Assembly: GCA_902494875.1 (NCBI GenBank)
Contig: CABUUO010000022.1
Coordinates: 1-17,281 of the forward strand
Length of the DNA stretch: 17,281 nt
Direction: 5' to 3'
Source: an uncultured Pseudomonadota bacterium
GTDB lineage: Bacteria > Pseudomonadota > Alphaproteobacteria > RF32 > CAG-239
Of this stretch, positions 1 to 7,832 are shown piece by piece. Numbering within the stretch: the first letter of the stretch is position 1; each line of letters opens with the position of its first letter. The position numbers and the translations under genes are program-made. The notes under the pieces were generated by a model, which was not told the origin of the DNA, searched no databases, and was given only the letters and a program-made list of their open reading frames with translations.

Positions 1-250
1 CAACCGGAGCAGTGGTTGCGTCAGCCGTGTCGTCCTCGACTTCTTCGTATTCCCACTCCCAGTCGCCGTCGTTTTCGTCGCCGCTTTGGGCTTCAACCGG
101 AGCAGTGGTTGCGTCAGCCGTGTCGTCCTCGACTTCTTCGTATTCCCACTCCCAGTCGCCGTCGTTTTCGTCGCTGCTTTGGGCTTCAACCGGAGCAGCG
201 GTTGCATCAGCCGTGTCGTCCTCGACTTCTTCGTATTCCCACTCCCAGTC
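1..250 (-). repeat. 93-bp coding tandem repeat (31-residue acidic unit)
   Basis: Copies start at 1, 94 and 187. The first two are full length and differ at one base that I can see. The third is a 64-base partial copy with two changes. The period is a multiple of three, so each unit adds 31 residues with the core DGDWEWEYEEVEDDTADA. The array continues past the left edge, so the copy number is unknown. The near identity suggests recent expansion by slippage or recombination. Confidence 0.95.
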
Positions 251-2413
251 TTGCTGTTCCGGATTATCTTCCGCTTCGGTTTCTTGCGCATTTTGTTCCA
301 GCGCGATTTTATAATCGGCGTCCAGATCAACGCTTTCATTGTCTTGGTCAAGACTGTCGTTTGCCGACATTAACGCTTCTACGGCGTCGGGATCTTCCAA
401 ATCGGGAATAAACGAAGCATGAGATATACGGGTGTGTGCGCCCGTCTCGGTATTTTCAACGGCGGACTGTGTTTCGTCAACCGCAGTTTCCGTTTCGGCG
501 TTGACCACGGCCGGATTCGTTTCAATGGAAGATACTGGCTGCTGAACGGCCGCTTCTTCCCATTCGACATTGGTAATATCCTGAGCCGAAAGGGATGCGT
601 TTTCTGCTTCCGTGACATTATCCGCCGGAATGGCAGCATCATCGCTGTCAGCTTGAATCATAGGTGTTTCCGATGGTTTTTCTTCAGTGTCGTCTTCCGT
701 TTGGAAAAACAAATCCTCGCTGTCGGAAACCGTATTGTCACCATCAAATATAGACATATCCAGTTTGGGAAAATCATCATTTTCTTCTTCTGCGGCAGAT
801 ATGTCAGTTGCAGCGTTTGTAGCCGGAAGGCTCAAATCAAACAGTGACGTATCCAGGCCGAAAGAGTTGTCCCCGACAGAAGAAAACGCGGTATCTTTAT
901 GAACGTCCGTATTGCTGCCGCCTGTTTCCGAACTGTTGTCTCCGGCATAAATCGGCACATATCCCGGCTCGTCCTGTATGTCAGCGGCATTGTTTTTATT
1001 TTTGTTTTTTTTCTTCTTCTTTTTTTTCTTTTTCGATTGAGTTTCGGTATTGCTCAAGCCCAAACCGTCACCGTTTATGGCATATTGGTTGTCAGCGGTT
1101 TCGTCTGTGGCCGGTTCCCCGTCCGTCTCTGCGCTAGTGTCATTTTGACCTGTCGGCAAAGTTTCAACTGACGGGTCTTGGGCTTCAGGAAGGATGTCTT
1201 CAGGTTCTTTATGTACTCGGTTAAAAACATTACCGAAAACTTTTTTAATATATGACGGTTCTTCGGTTTTGGGTGTTTCTTCGGCCGGAACTTCCTGTTC
1301 GACATATTCATAAACCGTATTGTCTGCAGTCGGTGCCGCATAGTGAATAATCGGCTGATTTTGGTTCTTTGCCTGTTCTTTCAGAAATTTCATATTTTCC
1401 TTTTGAAAGGCGGTCAGCGCGTTAATCAGATGTTTGTTGGACAGTTCGCTGCTTTCCCTCAGCGCAACGGATATTATCGCCGAAAGTTCCTTGGTTTGTT
1501 CTTTAGCCATTTCGCGAAACAGCTGCGACTGCGCTTTGATAATATCGCCGATAAATTCCTGCTGGTTGAAGTTGGCCGGTGCATTGTTGATCTGAATATT
1601 GTTGGCGTTATTGGCACTGCTGGCACTGGCCGTAATCGCGTTATGCTGCAAAAACATCTTGGCCATTTCCAGTTGTGATTCGGTAATGGCTTTGGTTATC
1701 TCCTGCGTATTGTCAATTACCCGCACGTTTTGTCCGTCGGCATTAACGGCCATTGCCGGAGCCGCGGCGCTGCGACTTCCTTTGGCAATTTCATCAACCA
1801 GCGCTTTGGTCATCTGCATTTGGGATTCTGTGATGGTTTTGGTTAACTCCTGTGTTTCTTTGCGCCGTTGCTGGTCAGATGCGGCCAGCGCCGATGATAT
1901 GGCCGACGCTACTTCTTTGGCAAATCCCGGATCTGTTTTGATGGCTGTCGTTTGCGGCTGAAGGTTTTGCTGCATGGCTTGCATCATCTGCATCATTTGT
2001 CTTTGCATATCCTCGCTGCCGGCCGCTGAGGGCTGAGGTGCGGTCTCAGGCCGCGATGTTGGTGCCGGAGGCGTTTTTTTATCTTCCATGGCACTGGCTA
2101 AAATGGTTTCGCTTCCGGTCGTTTCCGCTTGCTGTGTCTCACCGCCGTCCAGACGCTGGTCAGGAGCGATACCCCGGGTCTCTTCCAGTTCGTCAATATA
2201 TTCCTGCAATAATGAACCGCCCGGCAATACGGAACACATATGCCGAATTTCAGGAGGCTGCTGTAAGATCATATTGTTGAAGTTTTCTTTCTGCTCGTCA
2301 TTCAGGATATGAAGCTGGCGGAAAATATTTAAAAACCGTTGAATGATAACAATCGGGTCATCAACACCGGCTACCTTCTTATTACGTCTTACTGATTTTG
2401 TGCTTTCTTCCAA
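1..2413 (-). CDS. Large acidic repeat protein, 3' end cut off by window edge
   Basis: An uninterrupted minus-strand frame runs from an in-frame stop at 2440-2438 to the window edge, giving 804 visible residues from a TTG start at 2413. TTG is chosen because GGGGA lies about nine bases upstream and because the first 60 residues look like a folded helical domain that the first ATG (2272) would cut. That domain (DDPIVIIQRFLNIFRQL onward) is not one I recognise. Then come a Met/Gln-rich stretch, a helical part with a 17-residue motif twice (TQELTKTITESQ and TQEITKAITESQ, 49 residues apart), a nine-lysine run near 995-1033, and a long Asp/Glu-rich low-complexity part ending in 31-residue repeats. 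There is no signal peptide and no membrane segment. It follows the LprI-like gene by 131 bases. Function is unknown. A cytosolic scaffold or a secreted substrate would both fit the composition. Confidence 0.8.
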   Translation of the reverse strand, partial: MEESTKSVRRNKKVAGVDDPIVIIQRFLNIFRQLHILNDEQKENFNNMILQQPPEIRHMCSVLPGGSLLQEYIDELEETRGIAPDQRLDGGETQQAETTGSETILASAMEDKKTPPAPTSRPETAPQPSAAGSEDMQRQMMQMMQAMQQNLQPQTTAIKTDPGFAKEVASAISSALAASDQQRRKETQELTKTITESQMQMTKALVDEIAKGSRSAAAPAMAVNADGQNVRVIDNTQEITKAITESQLEMAKMFLQHNAITASASSANNANNIQINNAPANFNQQEFIGDIIKAQSQLFREMAKEQTKELSAIISVALRESSELSNKHLINALTAFQKENMKFLKEQAKNQNQPIIHYAAPTADNTVYEYVEQEVPAEETPKTEEPSYIKKVFGNVFNRVHKEPEDILPEAQDPSVETLPTGQNDTSAETDGEPATDETADNQYAINGDGLGLSNTETQSKKKKKKKKKNKNKNNAADIQDEPGYVPIYAGDNSSETGGSNTDVHKDTAFSSVGDNSFGLDTSLFDLSLPATNAATDISAAEEENDDFPKLDMSIFDGDNTVSDSEDLFFQTEDDTEEKPSETPMIQADSDDAAIPADNVTEAENASLSAQDITNVEWEEAAVQQPVSSIETNPAVVNAETETAVDETQSAVENTETGAHTRISHASFIPDLEDPDAVEALMSANDSLDQDNESVDLDADYKIALEQNAQETEAEDNPEQQDWEWEYEEVEDDTADATAAPVEAQSSDENDGDWEWEYEEVEDDTADATTAPVEAQSGDENDGDWEWEYEEVEDDTADATTAPV

Positions 2414-2440
2414 GCCGAAAATCCCCGAATCTACAGTTCA

Positions 2441-2468
2441 TTAATATAAAATCTATCCATATTACCAA
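2441..2468 (-). promoter_or_regulatory. Weak promoter candidate for the acidic repeat protein
   Basis: On the minus strand TTGGTA (2468-2463) and TATTAA (2446-2441) are separated by 16 bases, and the TTG start lies 27 bases further on. The 131-base gap (2414-2544) is strongly AT-rich compared with the flanking genes and holds no ORF of its own that looks real. The match to sigma70 consensus is only partial, and transcription could instead read through from the upstream gene. Confidence 0.3.
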
Positions 2469-2544
2469 TTTTATATTGAATGTCGTAAATTTCAGGTTAA
2501 CAAAAGCCTTGCGGAGACTAAAAAACAAGAAACGGCGGTTAAGT

Positions 2545-2991
2545 TTAGTTAGCCATGTTCGAATAATAGGTCGTCTGAATTTCGCCAATCTGATTCAGCT
2601 GCTCTTTCGTCATGATATACAGACAGTTGGCTCTGTTGTATGACAATCCGTCTCCCGAATAGTTGTTGTAAACCACGGCATAGATGTCGCAGTAATTTTT
2701 GATGTAAGCTTTCCAAGCATTGAGCATTTTTCTGAAATATTCTTCAGGATTGCCGGAAACTTCTCTGATAAGCCTTATTTTTGGGAGTTTGGAGAGTTGG
2801 GCATACTTTTCCTCAATCTCTCCAAAATAGCGTTTGGCTTCATTCATATAGCAGCTTTCCAGTTTTCTTGCGTTATATGCATTGTCCGAGACACATTTTT
2901 CAAACTCCGCGGAATCTTTTGCCGCCTGAGCAGATGCGGTTTCCGGAACCAACAGGGTTAACAGCAATAATGAAAAAAACAGCCGCAGCAT
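2545..2991 (-). CDS. Secreted LprI-like (DUF1311-type) protein
   Basis: A 148-residue protein with a signal peptide (hydrophobic residues 3-15, likely cut after ASA near residue 21). The mature part has four cysteines (33, 47, 101, 123), the first pair in a C-x13-C helix followed by a Tyr/Lys-rich helix, then AWKAYIKNYCDI and a final CLYIMTKEQLNQI. This order resembles the LprI N-terminal domain (DUF1311), a periplasmic or surface fold that includes the mycobacterial lysozyme inhibitor LprI. The assignment is by pattern only. AGGGAG lies six bases before the ATG. The gene starts 21 bases after the regulator's stop, so the two are probably co-transcribed. Its nearness to a protein with a predicted lysozyme domain (4119-7781) makes a protective role conceivable, but that is inference. 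Confidence 0.7.
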   Translation of the reverse strand: MLRLFFSLLLLTLLVPETASAQAAKDSAEFEKCVSDNAYNARKLESCYMNEAKRYFGEIEEKYAQLSKLPKIRLIREVSGNPEEYFRKMLNAWKAYIKNYCDIYAVVYNNYSGDGLSYNRANCLYIMTKEQLNQIGEIQTTYYSNMAN

Positions 2992-3012
2992 GAAACGCTC
3001 CCTAAAAAATGA

Positions 3013-3984
3013 TTATAAGTAAATGGCTACGACCTTATGAGTCTTGTTAAGATCGTCGTTTCCGATTTCAATCCGGTCTTCCGGATTCCATCTCATGCCA
3101 TAAAGCTTTCCGTTTTCGTCTTCTCTGATGCTCAGAATTTTAGCTTCGTTTTCAGATGTATAATAAACGGCTATGTCGCCGACGCTGACAACTTCCTGCG
3201 GGTCGACGAACAGGGTCGAACGTGTCGGCAGCAGGCTGCCCAGACGTCTGGTGCACAGGTTTAGGGCATAAGCGTCTTTTTTACCGTAAAGATTGGCCGG
3301 ACGTTGAACTTTTCTCGTTTCCTGATTGAAATCGATAATAACGTCGCCGTCTTTGCCGGCAGTGCCGTATACCGAAATTTTCAATCCGTCGGGATTTGCG
3401 CTGCCGAAAGTGGAAATGGCGCCGCGCGGTGTAGACAAAAGCTTATATTTGGCATCGTTTCTCTGAATGATTTCATCCAGCATGCCTTTGTCTTCCAGCG
3501 TCTTGATTTCTGCTTTCAGTGCCTCCACATCGGTATTGAGCGCTTTGGCGATGTTTTTAAGTTCTTTGTCGGAAACTTCGCGTTGTCCCATTTCAATACG
3601 ATGATAAACCGAAAGGGTCATGTCGGCGCTTTCAGCAACTTCAATCAAAGTCAAATTCTTTTCGTTTCTGATCTGGCGCAGCCCGGCACCGAGCGTTTTC
3701 AAGCCGGTTTTTTCATTGATTTTGTTGCGTCTTTCCTGTTCGCGGCGCCAAGCTTGAACGATTTCCTGTTGAGAGTTTTGTTCATTGACAAACAAATCCT
3801 GTAAGGGGCAGTCTAAAAATTCGGCCACGCGAACCAACTGTTCCTGATCAACACGGCGATATCCTTTTTCAATTTTAGAAATTGCCGACAGGCTGACGGA
3901 CAAATGATCTGCAAGTTCTTGCATCGAACGTCCGCGGAGCCTTCTAAACATTCTGATCTGATTCGGGAAAATAATCTCTTCCAT
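3013..3984 (-). CDS. Regulator with two HTH-XRE domains and S24-like C-terminus
   Basis: A 323-residue predicted DNA-binding repressor. The first XRE helix-turn-helix is at about 9-66 (MQELADHLSVSLSAISKIEK) and the second at about 102-160 (LTLIEVAESADMTLSVYHRI). Residues 200-323 resemble the LexA/S24 peptidase fold: ISVYGTAGKDG, where LexA relatives have the Ala-Gly cleavage region, then AYALNL, LFVDP and VGDIAVYY. Where relatives carry the nucleophile motif GDSMEP, a gap-free reading between YAL and VDP gives TRRLGS, so self-cleavage is doubtful. A shifted alignment could make Ser250 and Lys282 the dyad. The ATG at 3984 is preferred over 3993 because AGAGG ends nine bases before it and directly abuts the 3993 ATG. 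The gene sits just behind the VirB6-like cluster and may control it or itself. Confidence 0.85.
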   Translation of the reverse strand: MEEIIFPNQIRMFRRLRGRSMQELADHLSVSLSAISKIEKGYRRVDQEQLVRVAEFLDCPLQDLFVNEQNSQQEIVQAWRREQERRNKINEKTGLKTLGAGLRQIRNEKNLTLIEVAESADMTLSVYHRIEMGQREVSDKELKNIAKALNTDVEALKAEIKTLEDKGMLDEIIQRNDAKYKLLSTPRGAISTFGSANPDGLKISVYGTAGKDGDVIIDFNQETRKVQRPANLYGKKDAYALNLCTRRLGSLLPTRSTLFVDPQEVVSVGDIAVYYTSENEAKILSIREDENGKLYGMRWNPEDRIEIGNDDLNKTHKVVAIYL

Positions 3985-4041
3985 ACTGAACATCCTCTTA
4001 TATTAAAACAATAGTATTTAACTGATTGCATCTTAATATAA

Positions 4042-4109
4042 GCGGTAAATTAATCAAGAAAATAGTACAAAAAAAGACAATTTGTGTACAAATCAAGCTT
4101 AATTACCGC
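4042..4109 (-). promoter_or_regulatory. Symmetrical intergenic element before the regulator gene
   Basis: In the gap between the 1220-residue gene and the regulator, an imperfect inverted repeat (GCGGTAAATTAA at 4042-4053 and TTAATTACCGC at 4099-4109, one bulged base) encloses two direct copies of GTACAAA (4065-4071 and 4086-4092), 21 bases apart or about two helical turns. The second copy is part of a TTTGT-GT-ACAAA palindrome (4081-4092). AATCAAG also occurs twice (4052-4058 and 4091-4097). The layout suits an operator for a dimeric XRE repressor, probably autoregulatory, or a structured mRNA end. No good -35/-10 pair was found. Confidence 0.45.
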
Positions 4110-4118
4110 AAAATTTTT

Positions 4119-7100
4119 CTATTTGATTCCGGGCGTGCTTCTCGGCGTGCCGTTACGGCGGTCGGTTTGGAAGTTTTCCTTGATTTCCTTAAGTTCCTCG
4201 GAACTGAACGCCGAACCGCCGTGTTCTTCGAAAATTTCGGCAAGTTCGCCGTCGACGTTAACGCCGAATTTGCTTCTCTTGGCATAGAAAGCAGACATAG
4301 CATAAGTAGTGCTGACATCGATTTCTTCGCCGCTTTTCAATACCTTGCAAGATTTTGAACGGTTAAACATACCGTCTGTCGCCACGCTGGTTCTTTCACC
4401 GTTGCTGTTGGTTCTTTCAAATTCGACCATGCCGCGGCTGTTGTCTTCGTTAAAAGACATTCTCAAAACCCGTGAAGCGCCGTTCGGGTCGGTTTCTCTC
4501 ATTTCAATAACGTCTCGGCCGTTCTCGTCTTTGCCGATGCTGATGTTGGAGGCGTCCATATGTTCAATCCGGTCCTTCATTTCCGGGAAGCTTTGCTTTG
4601 CATATTCCTGCATGGCCGCGGCTTTGATCATGCTTTCGTCAAAAGCGGAATTTTTAAGCGCGGCGGCCATGGCAATGTTGTTCAGCGAACCGTCCTGATT
4701 GCGGATTCCTTTCAGTCCGGCCGATTGAATAGAGAGTTTGGACTTGAGGACTTTTCCGTCTTTGTCGGTCATAACCTCTTGTTTTAGGTAGCCGTCTGAT
4801 TTCGTGGTTTTAACCTTTCCGTTGCCATAGTCTTTGGTCGTCGTCAGCATTTTTGTCCCGTCTTTACCGACCGAAACGGTAAGCGTTTTGTCGCGTTTTC
4901 TGAACCATGATTTGGTTTGAATCTGATAGCCGACCACATTGCCTTTATCGTCTTTGACTTCTGTGCGGTTGCCGCTGTTCATAACGCTTTCCATCTGCCG
5001 GTTTCGATTCCAGTCTTTGGCGGATTCCTTAATATTTTCGCCGATGGCGCCGCCGACCTTTTTTGCACCGCCCCAGGCTTTCAGTCCGAGAGCTTTGGCG
5101 CCGCCTGCCGCCAGACCGCCGATTTTTGAACCGATTCCCTTTGAACCGAGGCCGCTGCCGGCAAATTCGTTGGCAAAGTCGCTGGCTTCGTCCAGACAGG
5201 CCCAGCCGAGCAGCAGGACAAAGACGATTTTAATGACGGCAATGCCGCCCCAGGCCAGATCTTCAACCACCACAGTCATAAAGTTTTGATCCAGTAGTGC
5301 CGCGAGCTGATCTTCGGCATAGCCTTTGGAAGCGCCTATACTCTGGTAAATGCTGTTATAAACGGTCTCCTCAATCGCCGTGGTCAGAATAAAGATAATA
5401 ACGCTTAGGAAAACGAAATTGAACATTGCGTTAATAAACGTGTTCCATACGTGTTTGACATACCCTTGCGTTGCCTTAAACGGATAAGCGCCGATTGCCG
5501 CCGGAATCAAAGCGCAGGCGACGGTAAGCTGGAAAATGACGTCCAGCATCAGGAACGGAAAGATAATAATCATGATTCCCGCTCCGCACCAGATTAAGAG
5601 TCCGGTCAGCAGATACGGAATGGACGGGAAAATAAACAGCGTCGCTTTGATAAATAGGCCGACGCACATCGATGATGCGCCCAGAGCCATTGTATTTTGC
5701 AGCTTGTGCTGAATGGCTTCAACTGTGCACAAGATGCTGTTGCCCATAGATACCGGCAGTCCGCCGTCTTCAATAAGGTGATAGGTCGGGCTGCAGGCCC
5801 CGTCGCCGACAACCAGCTGTGCCAGCTTAAACCCGGTATTAAATATCGGTTCCAGCGCCATGGAGAAAAACTGAGATGAATCTCCCTGCAGGAAAATGAC
5901 CACAACCATAACGACCAATCCTTTGGCCAGAATGGTCTTAAACAATGTCGGTGCATCTTTGGTCTGCAATGAAGAAATATGTTTCATCACTTCAAAGGCC
6001 AGCCACAGCGCCCAAGCCACCAGCACCACCAGCATGATCGGGTGGGATAGCTTGTCAAAAGAGAGCTTTGCCATTTTGCTGGCGGTATTGAAAATAACTT
6101 CAAACAAAGGACAGAACATACAGTTTCCGTATGTGCCGATATATTGCGTCGGAGCACAGTTTTTGCCTTCGTAGAAACGCTCTTCACCCGATGCTGCGCC
6201 GCCGCTGATGCTGCAGTTGCTGAAACTGCTGCTTTGACCGGATGCGCAAGGCTCTTTGCCGGTAATGCCTTTGACTACTTCTTCGTAAGATCTGCGTTCG
6301 CCTTCGGGTTTTTTCTGTTCTTCCTCCCAGGCTTTGCTGACCTTAAGGGATTCCTGAATATCCGCCAATTCCCGGGCAAAACGTTTTTTTACGCCTTCCT
6401 GCACCGCGGCCGAGCTGCTCTTAAAATATTTGTCTGTTTTGCTGCGTTCGGCATAGATTTCGTTCAAGAAAGCCTCTTCGGTCATCGGTGCCCTGACGCT
6501 GGAATTTTTAATCATTTTGCAGGCCGAACCGAATTGTACGCTGATTGAATATAAGGCCGCTTTGACCGACGGGCTGAAGTCGTCATAATTAAAGCCTTTG
6601 CTCTTTAAGCAGTCGCGATTGGTCTTGGTGTCGGAGAACATTCCTTCGGTGAACTTGTCTTGAGATGCGACAAAGTCGGAAGCTACGCTGGAAGAACACA
6701 TATTGGCAAATTTCTGCTTAAATTCGGTTGCCGGTGCAGTACAGGCCTTTTTAGCCATGGTGTTGACATCGCCGCCGCCAAGCGCTGCATAAACGGAAGG
6801 ATAGCTTTTCTGCAGATATTGAAGATATTTTTTCATTGTGCCCGGGCCGCAAGCCAGCTGGGTGGCGCCGTAAGAACAGCCGCCTGCGTCACCCGAAGCG
6901 CATTTGTTGTTGATGCAGTAGTTGCCGCCGCTTTCATATTTGTGGGAAAGCGCCGTTATCGTATTGTCATTATATACCTGAGCGCATCCGGTCTGCGGTC
7001 CGCAGCTGACGGAAGCATTGCCGCTTGCGCCGCCGGAAGATATACCGGCAGTTCCTTCGGGAGACATGCCGCTCTGAACAAATTGATCGGGAATCTCGCA

Positions 7101-7781
7101 AAGCATGCCGCTTTTTTCGTTTTCTTCCAATGTAGCGTTATAATAAACGCCGTTTTTAATGATTTCATAGTGCAGGTGGGGGCCGGAAACGCCGCCGGTG
7201 GTACCGACAAAACCGATAACTTCGCCTTTTTTGACTTTGGAACCGTTTTTAAGCTGGCGGACTTTGCCGCTTGAATCTTTTTTAGAGGCAAAGCATTTCA
7301 TATGTGCATACAGCGTATAGGTTACGCCGTCATCATGCTTGATTTTTATGTAGTTTCCCCAGCCGGTGTTTTTCTGGGAGTTCATTTGAAAACCCATGAT
7401 TTCAATGGTGCCGTCGGCGGCGGCATAAATGGTGGATCCCTCGGCGGCGGCAATGTCATTGCCTTTGTGTCCGGTTGAACCGACCGGTTTGCCGTTTTTG
7501 TCATAAGATTGTGGTCGAGTACCCGGCACGCTGGAAAATCGTTTAGCGGGTTTTACCGGTGCCGGATCCAGACAGCCGGGTTTGGTTTCGCAGCTGTCTT
7601 TGGTGCAGTTGGCATCTTTGGTCTCATCAGGTGTGGTTTCTTCCGTAACGGTGCAAAAGTCTTTGGGAGCCGTCGTTGCGGCGGCGGCAGGCTTCCCTGC
7701 CAGTAAAATACAGCAAAGCGCCAATATCGCCAAAGATATTGGTGCTGCTTTTTTCAATATGTCCTGCCGTTGTCTGCTCAT
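4119..7781 (-). CDS. VirB6/TrbL-like protein with M23 peptidase and lysozyme-like domains
   Basis: A 1220-residue membrane protein. Residues 1-35 form a signal peptide or anchor. Residues 80-225 are an M23 (LytM-type) zinc endopeptidase with every expected residue: H105 and D109 (GHKGND), H160 (YAHM), H202 and H204 (HLHYE). Residues 268-480 look like a lysozyme-superfamily domain: Glu283 in KYESGG, GGCSYGATQLA at 301-311, and a late EIYAERSK. Many cysteines suggest a disulfide-bonded periplasmic region. NCMFC at 553-557 precedes a VirB6/TrbL core (about 553-865, roughly six helices) with LMLDVIF and YPFKATQGYVK. The tail (870-1220) is hydrophilic, with repeated Asp-Gly/Asn-Gly turns suggesting beta repeats. 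By family, VirB6 forms part of the inner-membrane channel and the N-terminal enzymes would open the cell wall. GGAAG lies before the ATG. Confidence 0.88.
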   Translation of the reverse strand: MSRQRQDILKKAAPISLAILALCCILLAGKPAAAATTAPKDFCTVTEETTPDETKDANCTKDSCETKPGCLDPAPVKPAKRFSSVPGTRPQSYDKNGKPVGSTGHKGNDIAAAEGSTIYAAADGTIEIMGFQMNSQKNTGWGNYIKIKHDDGVTYTLYAHMKCFASKKDSSGKVRQLKNGSKVKKGEVIGFVGTTGGVSGPHLHYEIIKNGVYYNATLEENEKSGMLCEIPDQFVQSGMSPEGTAGISSGGASGNASVSCGPQTGCAQVYNDNTITALSHKYESGGNYCINNKCASGDAGGCSYGATQLACGPGTMKKYLQYLQKSYPSVYAALGGGDVNTMAKKACTAPATEFKQKFANMCSSSVASDFVASQDKFTEGMFSDTKTNRDCLKSKGFNYDDFSPSVKAALYSISVQFGSACKMIKNSSVRAPMTEEAFLNEIYAERSKTDKYFKSSSAAVQEGVKKRFARELADIQESLKVSKAWEEEQKKPEGERRSYEEVVKGITGKEPCASGQSSSFSNCSISGGAASGEERFYEGKNCAPTQYIGTYGNCMFCPLFEVIFNTASKMAKLSFDKLSHPIMLVVLVAWALWLAFEVMKHISSLQTKDAPTLFKTILAKGLVVMVVVIFLQGDSSQFFSMALEPIFNTGFKLAQLVVGDGACSPTYHLIEDGGLPVSMGNSILCTVEAIQHKLQNTMALGASSMCVGLFIKATLFIFPSIPYLLTGLLIWCGAGIMIIIFPFLMLDVIFQLTVACALIPAAIGAYPFKATQGYVKHVWNTFINAMFNFVFLSVIIFILTTAIEETVYNSIYQSIGASKGYAEDQLAALLDQNFMTVVVEDLAWGGIAVIKIVFVLLLGWACLDEASDFANEFAGSGLGSKGIGSKIGGLAAGGAKALGLKAWGGAKKVGGAIGENIKESAKDWNRNRQMESVMNSGNRTEVKDDKGNVVGYQIQTKSWFRKRDKTLTVSVGKDGTKMLTTTKDYGNGKVKTTKSDGYLKQEVMTDKDGKVLKSKLSIQSAGLKGIRNQDGSLNNIAMAAALKNSAFDESMIKAAAMQEYAKQSFPEMKDRIEHMDASNISIGKDENGRDVIEMRETDPNGASRVLRMSFNEDNSRGMVEFERTNSNGERTSVATDGMFNRSKSCKVLKSGEEIDVSTTYAMSAFYAKRSKFGVNVDGELAEIFEEHGGSAFSSEELKEIKENFQTDRRNGTPRSTPGIK

Positions 7782-7832
7782 TTTACTTCCGTCTGTATTA
7801 AAAACCCGTCTGCTCTAATAATTGGTTAATTG

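Noticed and set aside
1..250. CRISPR-like array
   Set aside because: The units are contiguous 93-bp coding copies without unique spacers, and the frame stays open through them.
2382..2588. Minus-strand 68-codon frame across the gap between the LprI-like gene and the acidic protein
   Set aside because: It overlaps both genes, has no ribosome site or domain, and fits chance opening in AT-rich DNA.
4081..4118. Intrinsic terminator after the 1220-residue gene
   Set aside because: The ATTTGT/ACAAAT palindrome before a T run has only a two-base centre and an AT-only stem, too weak to call as a terminator.
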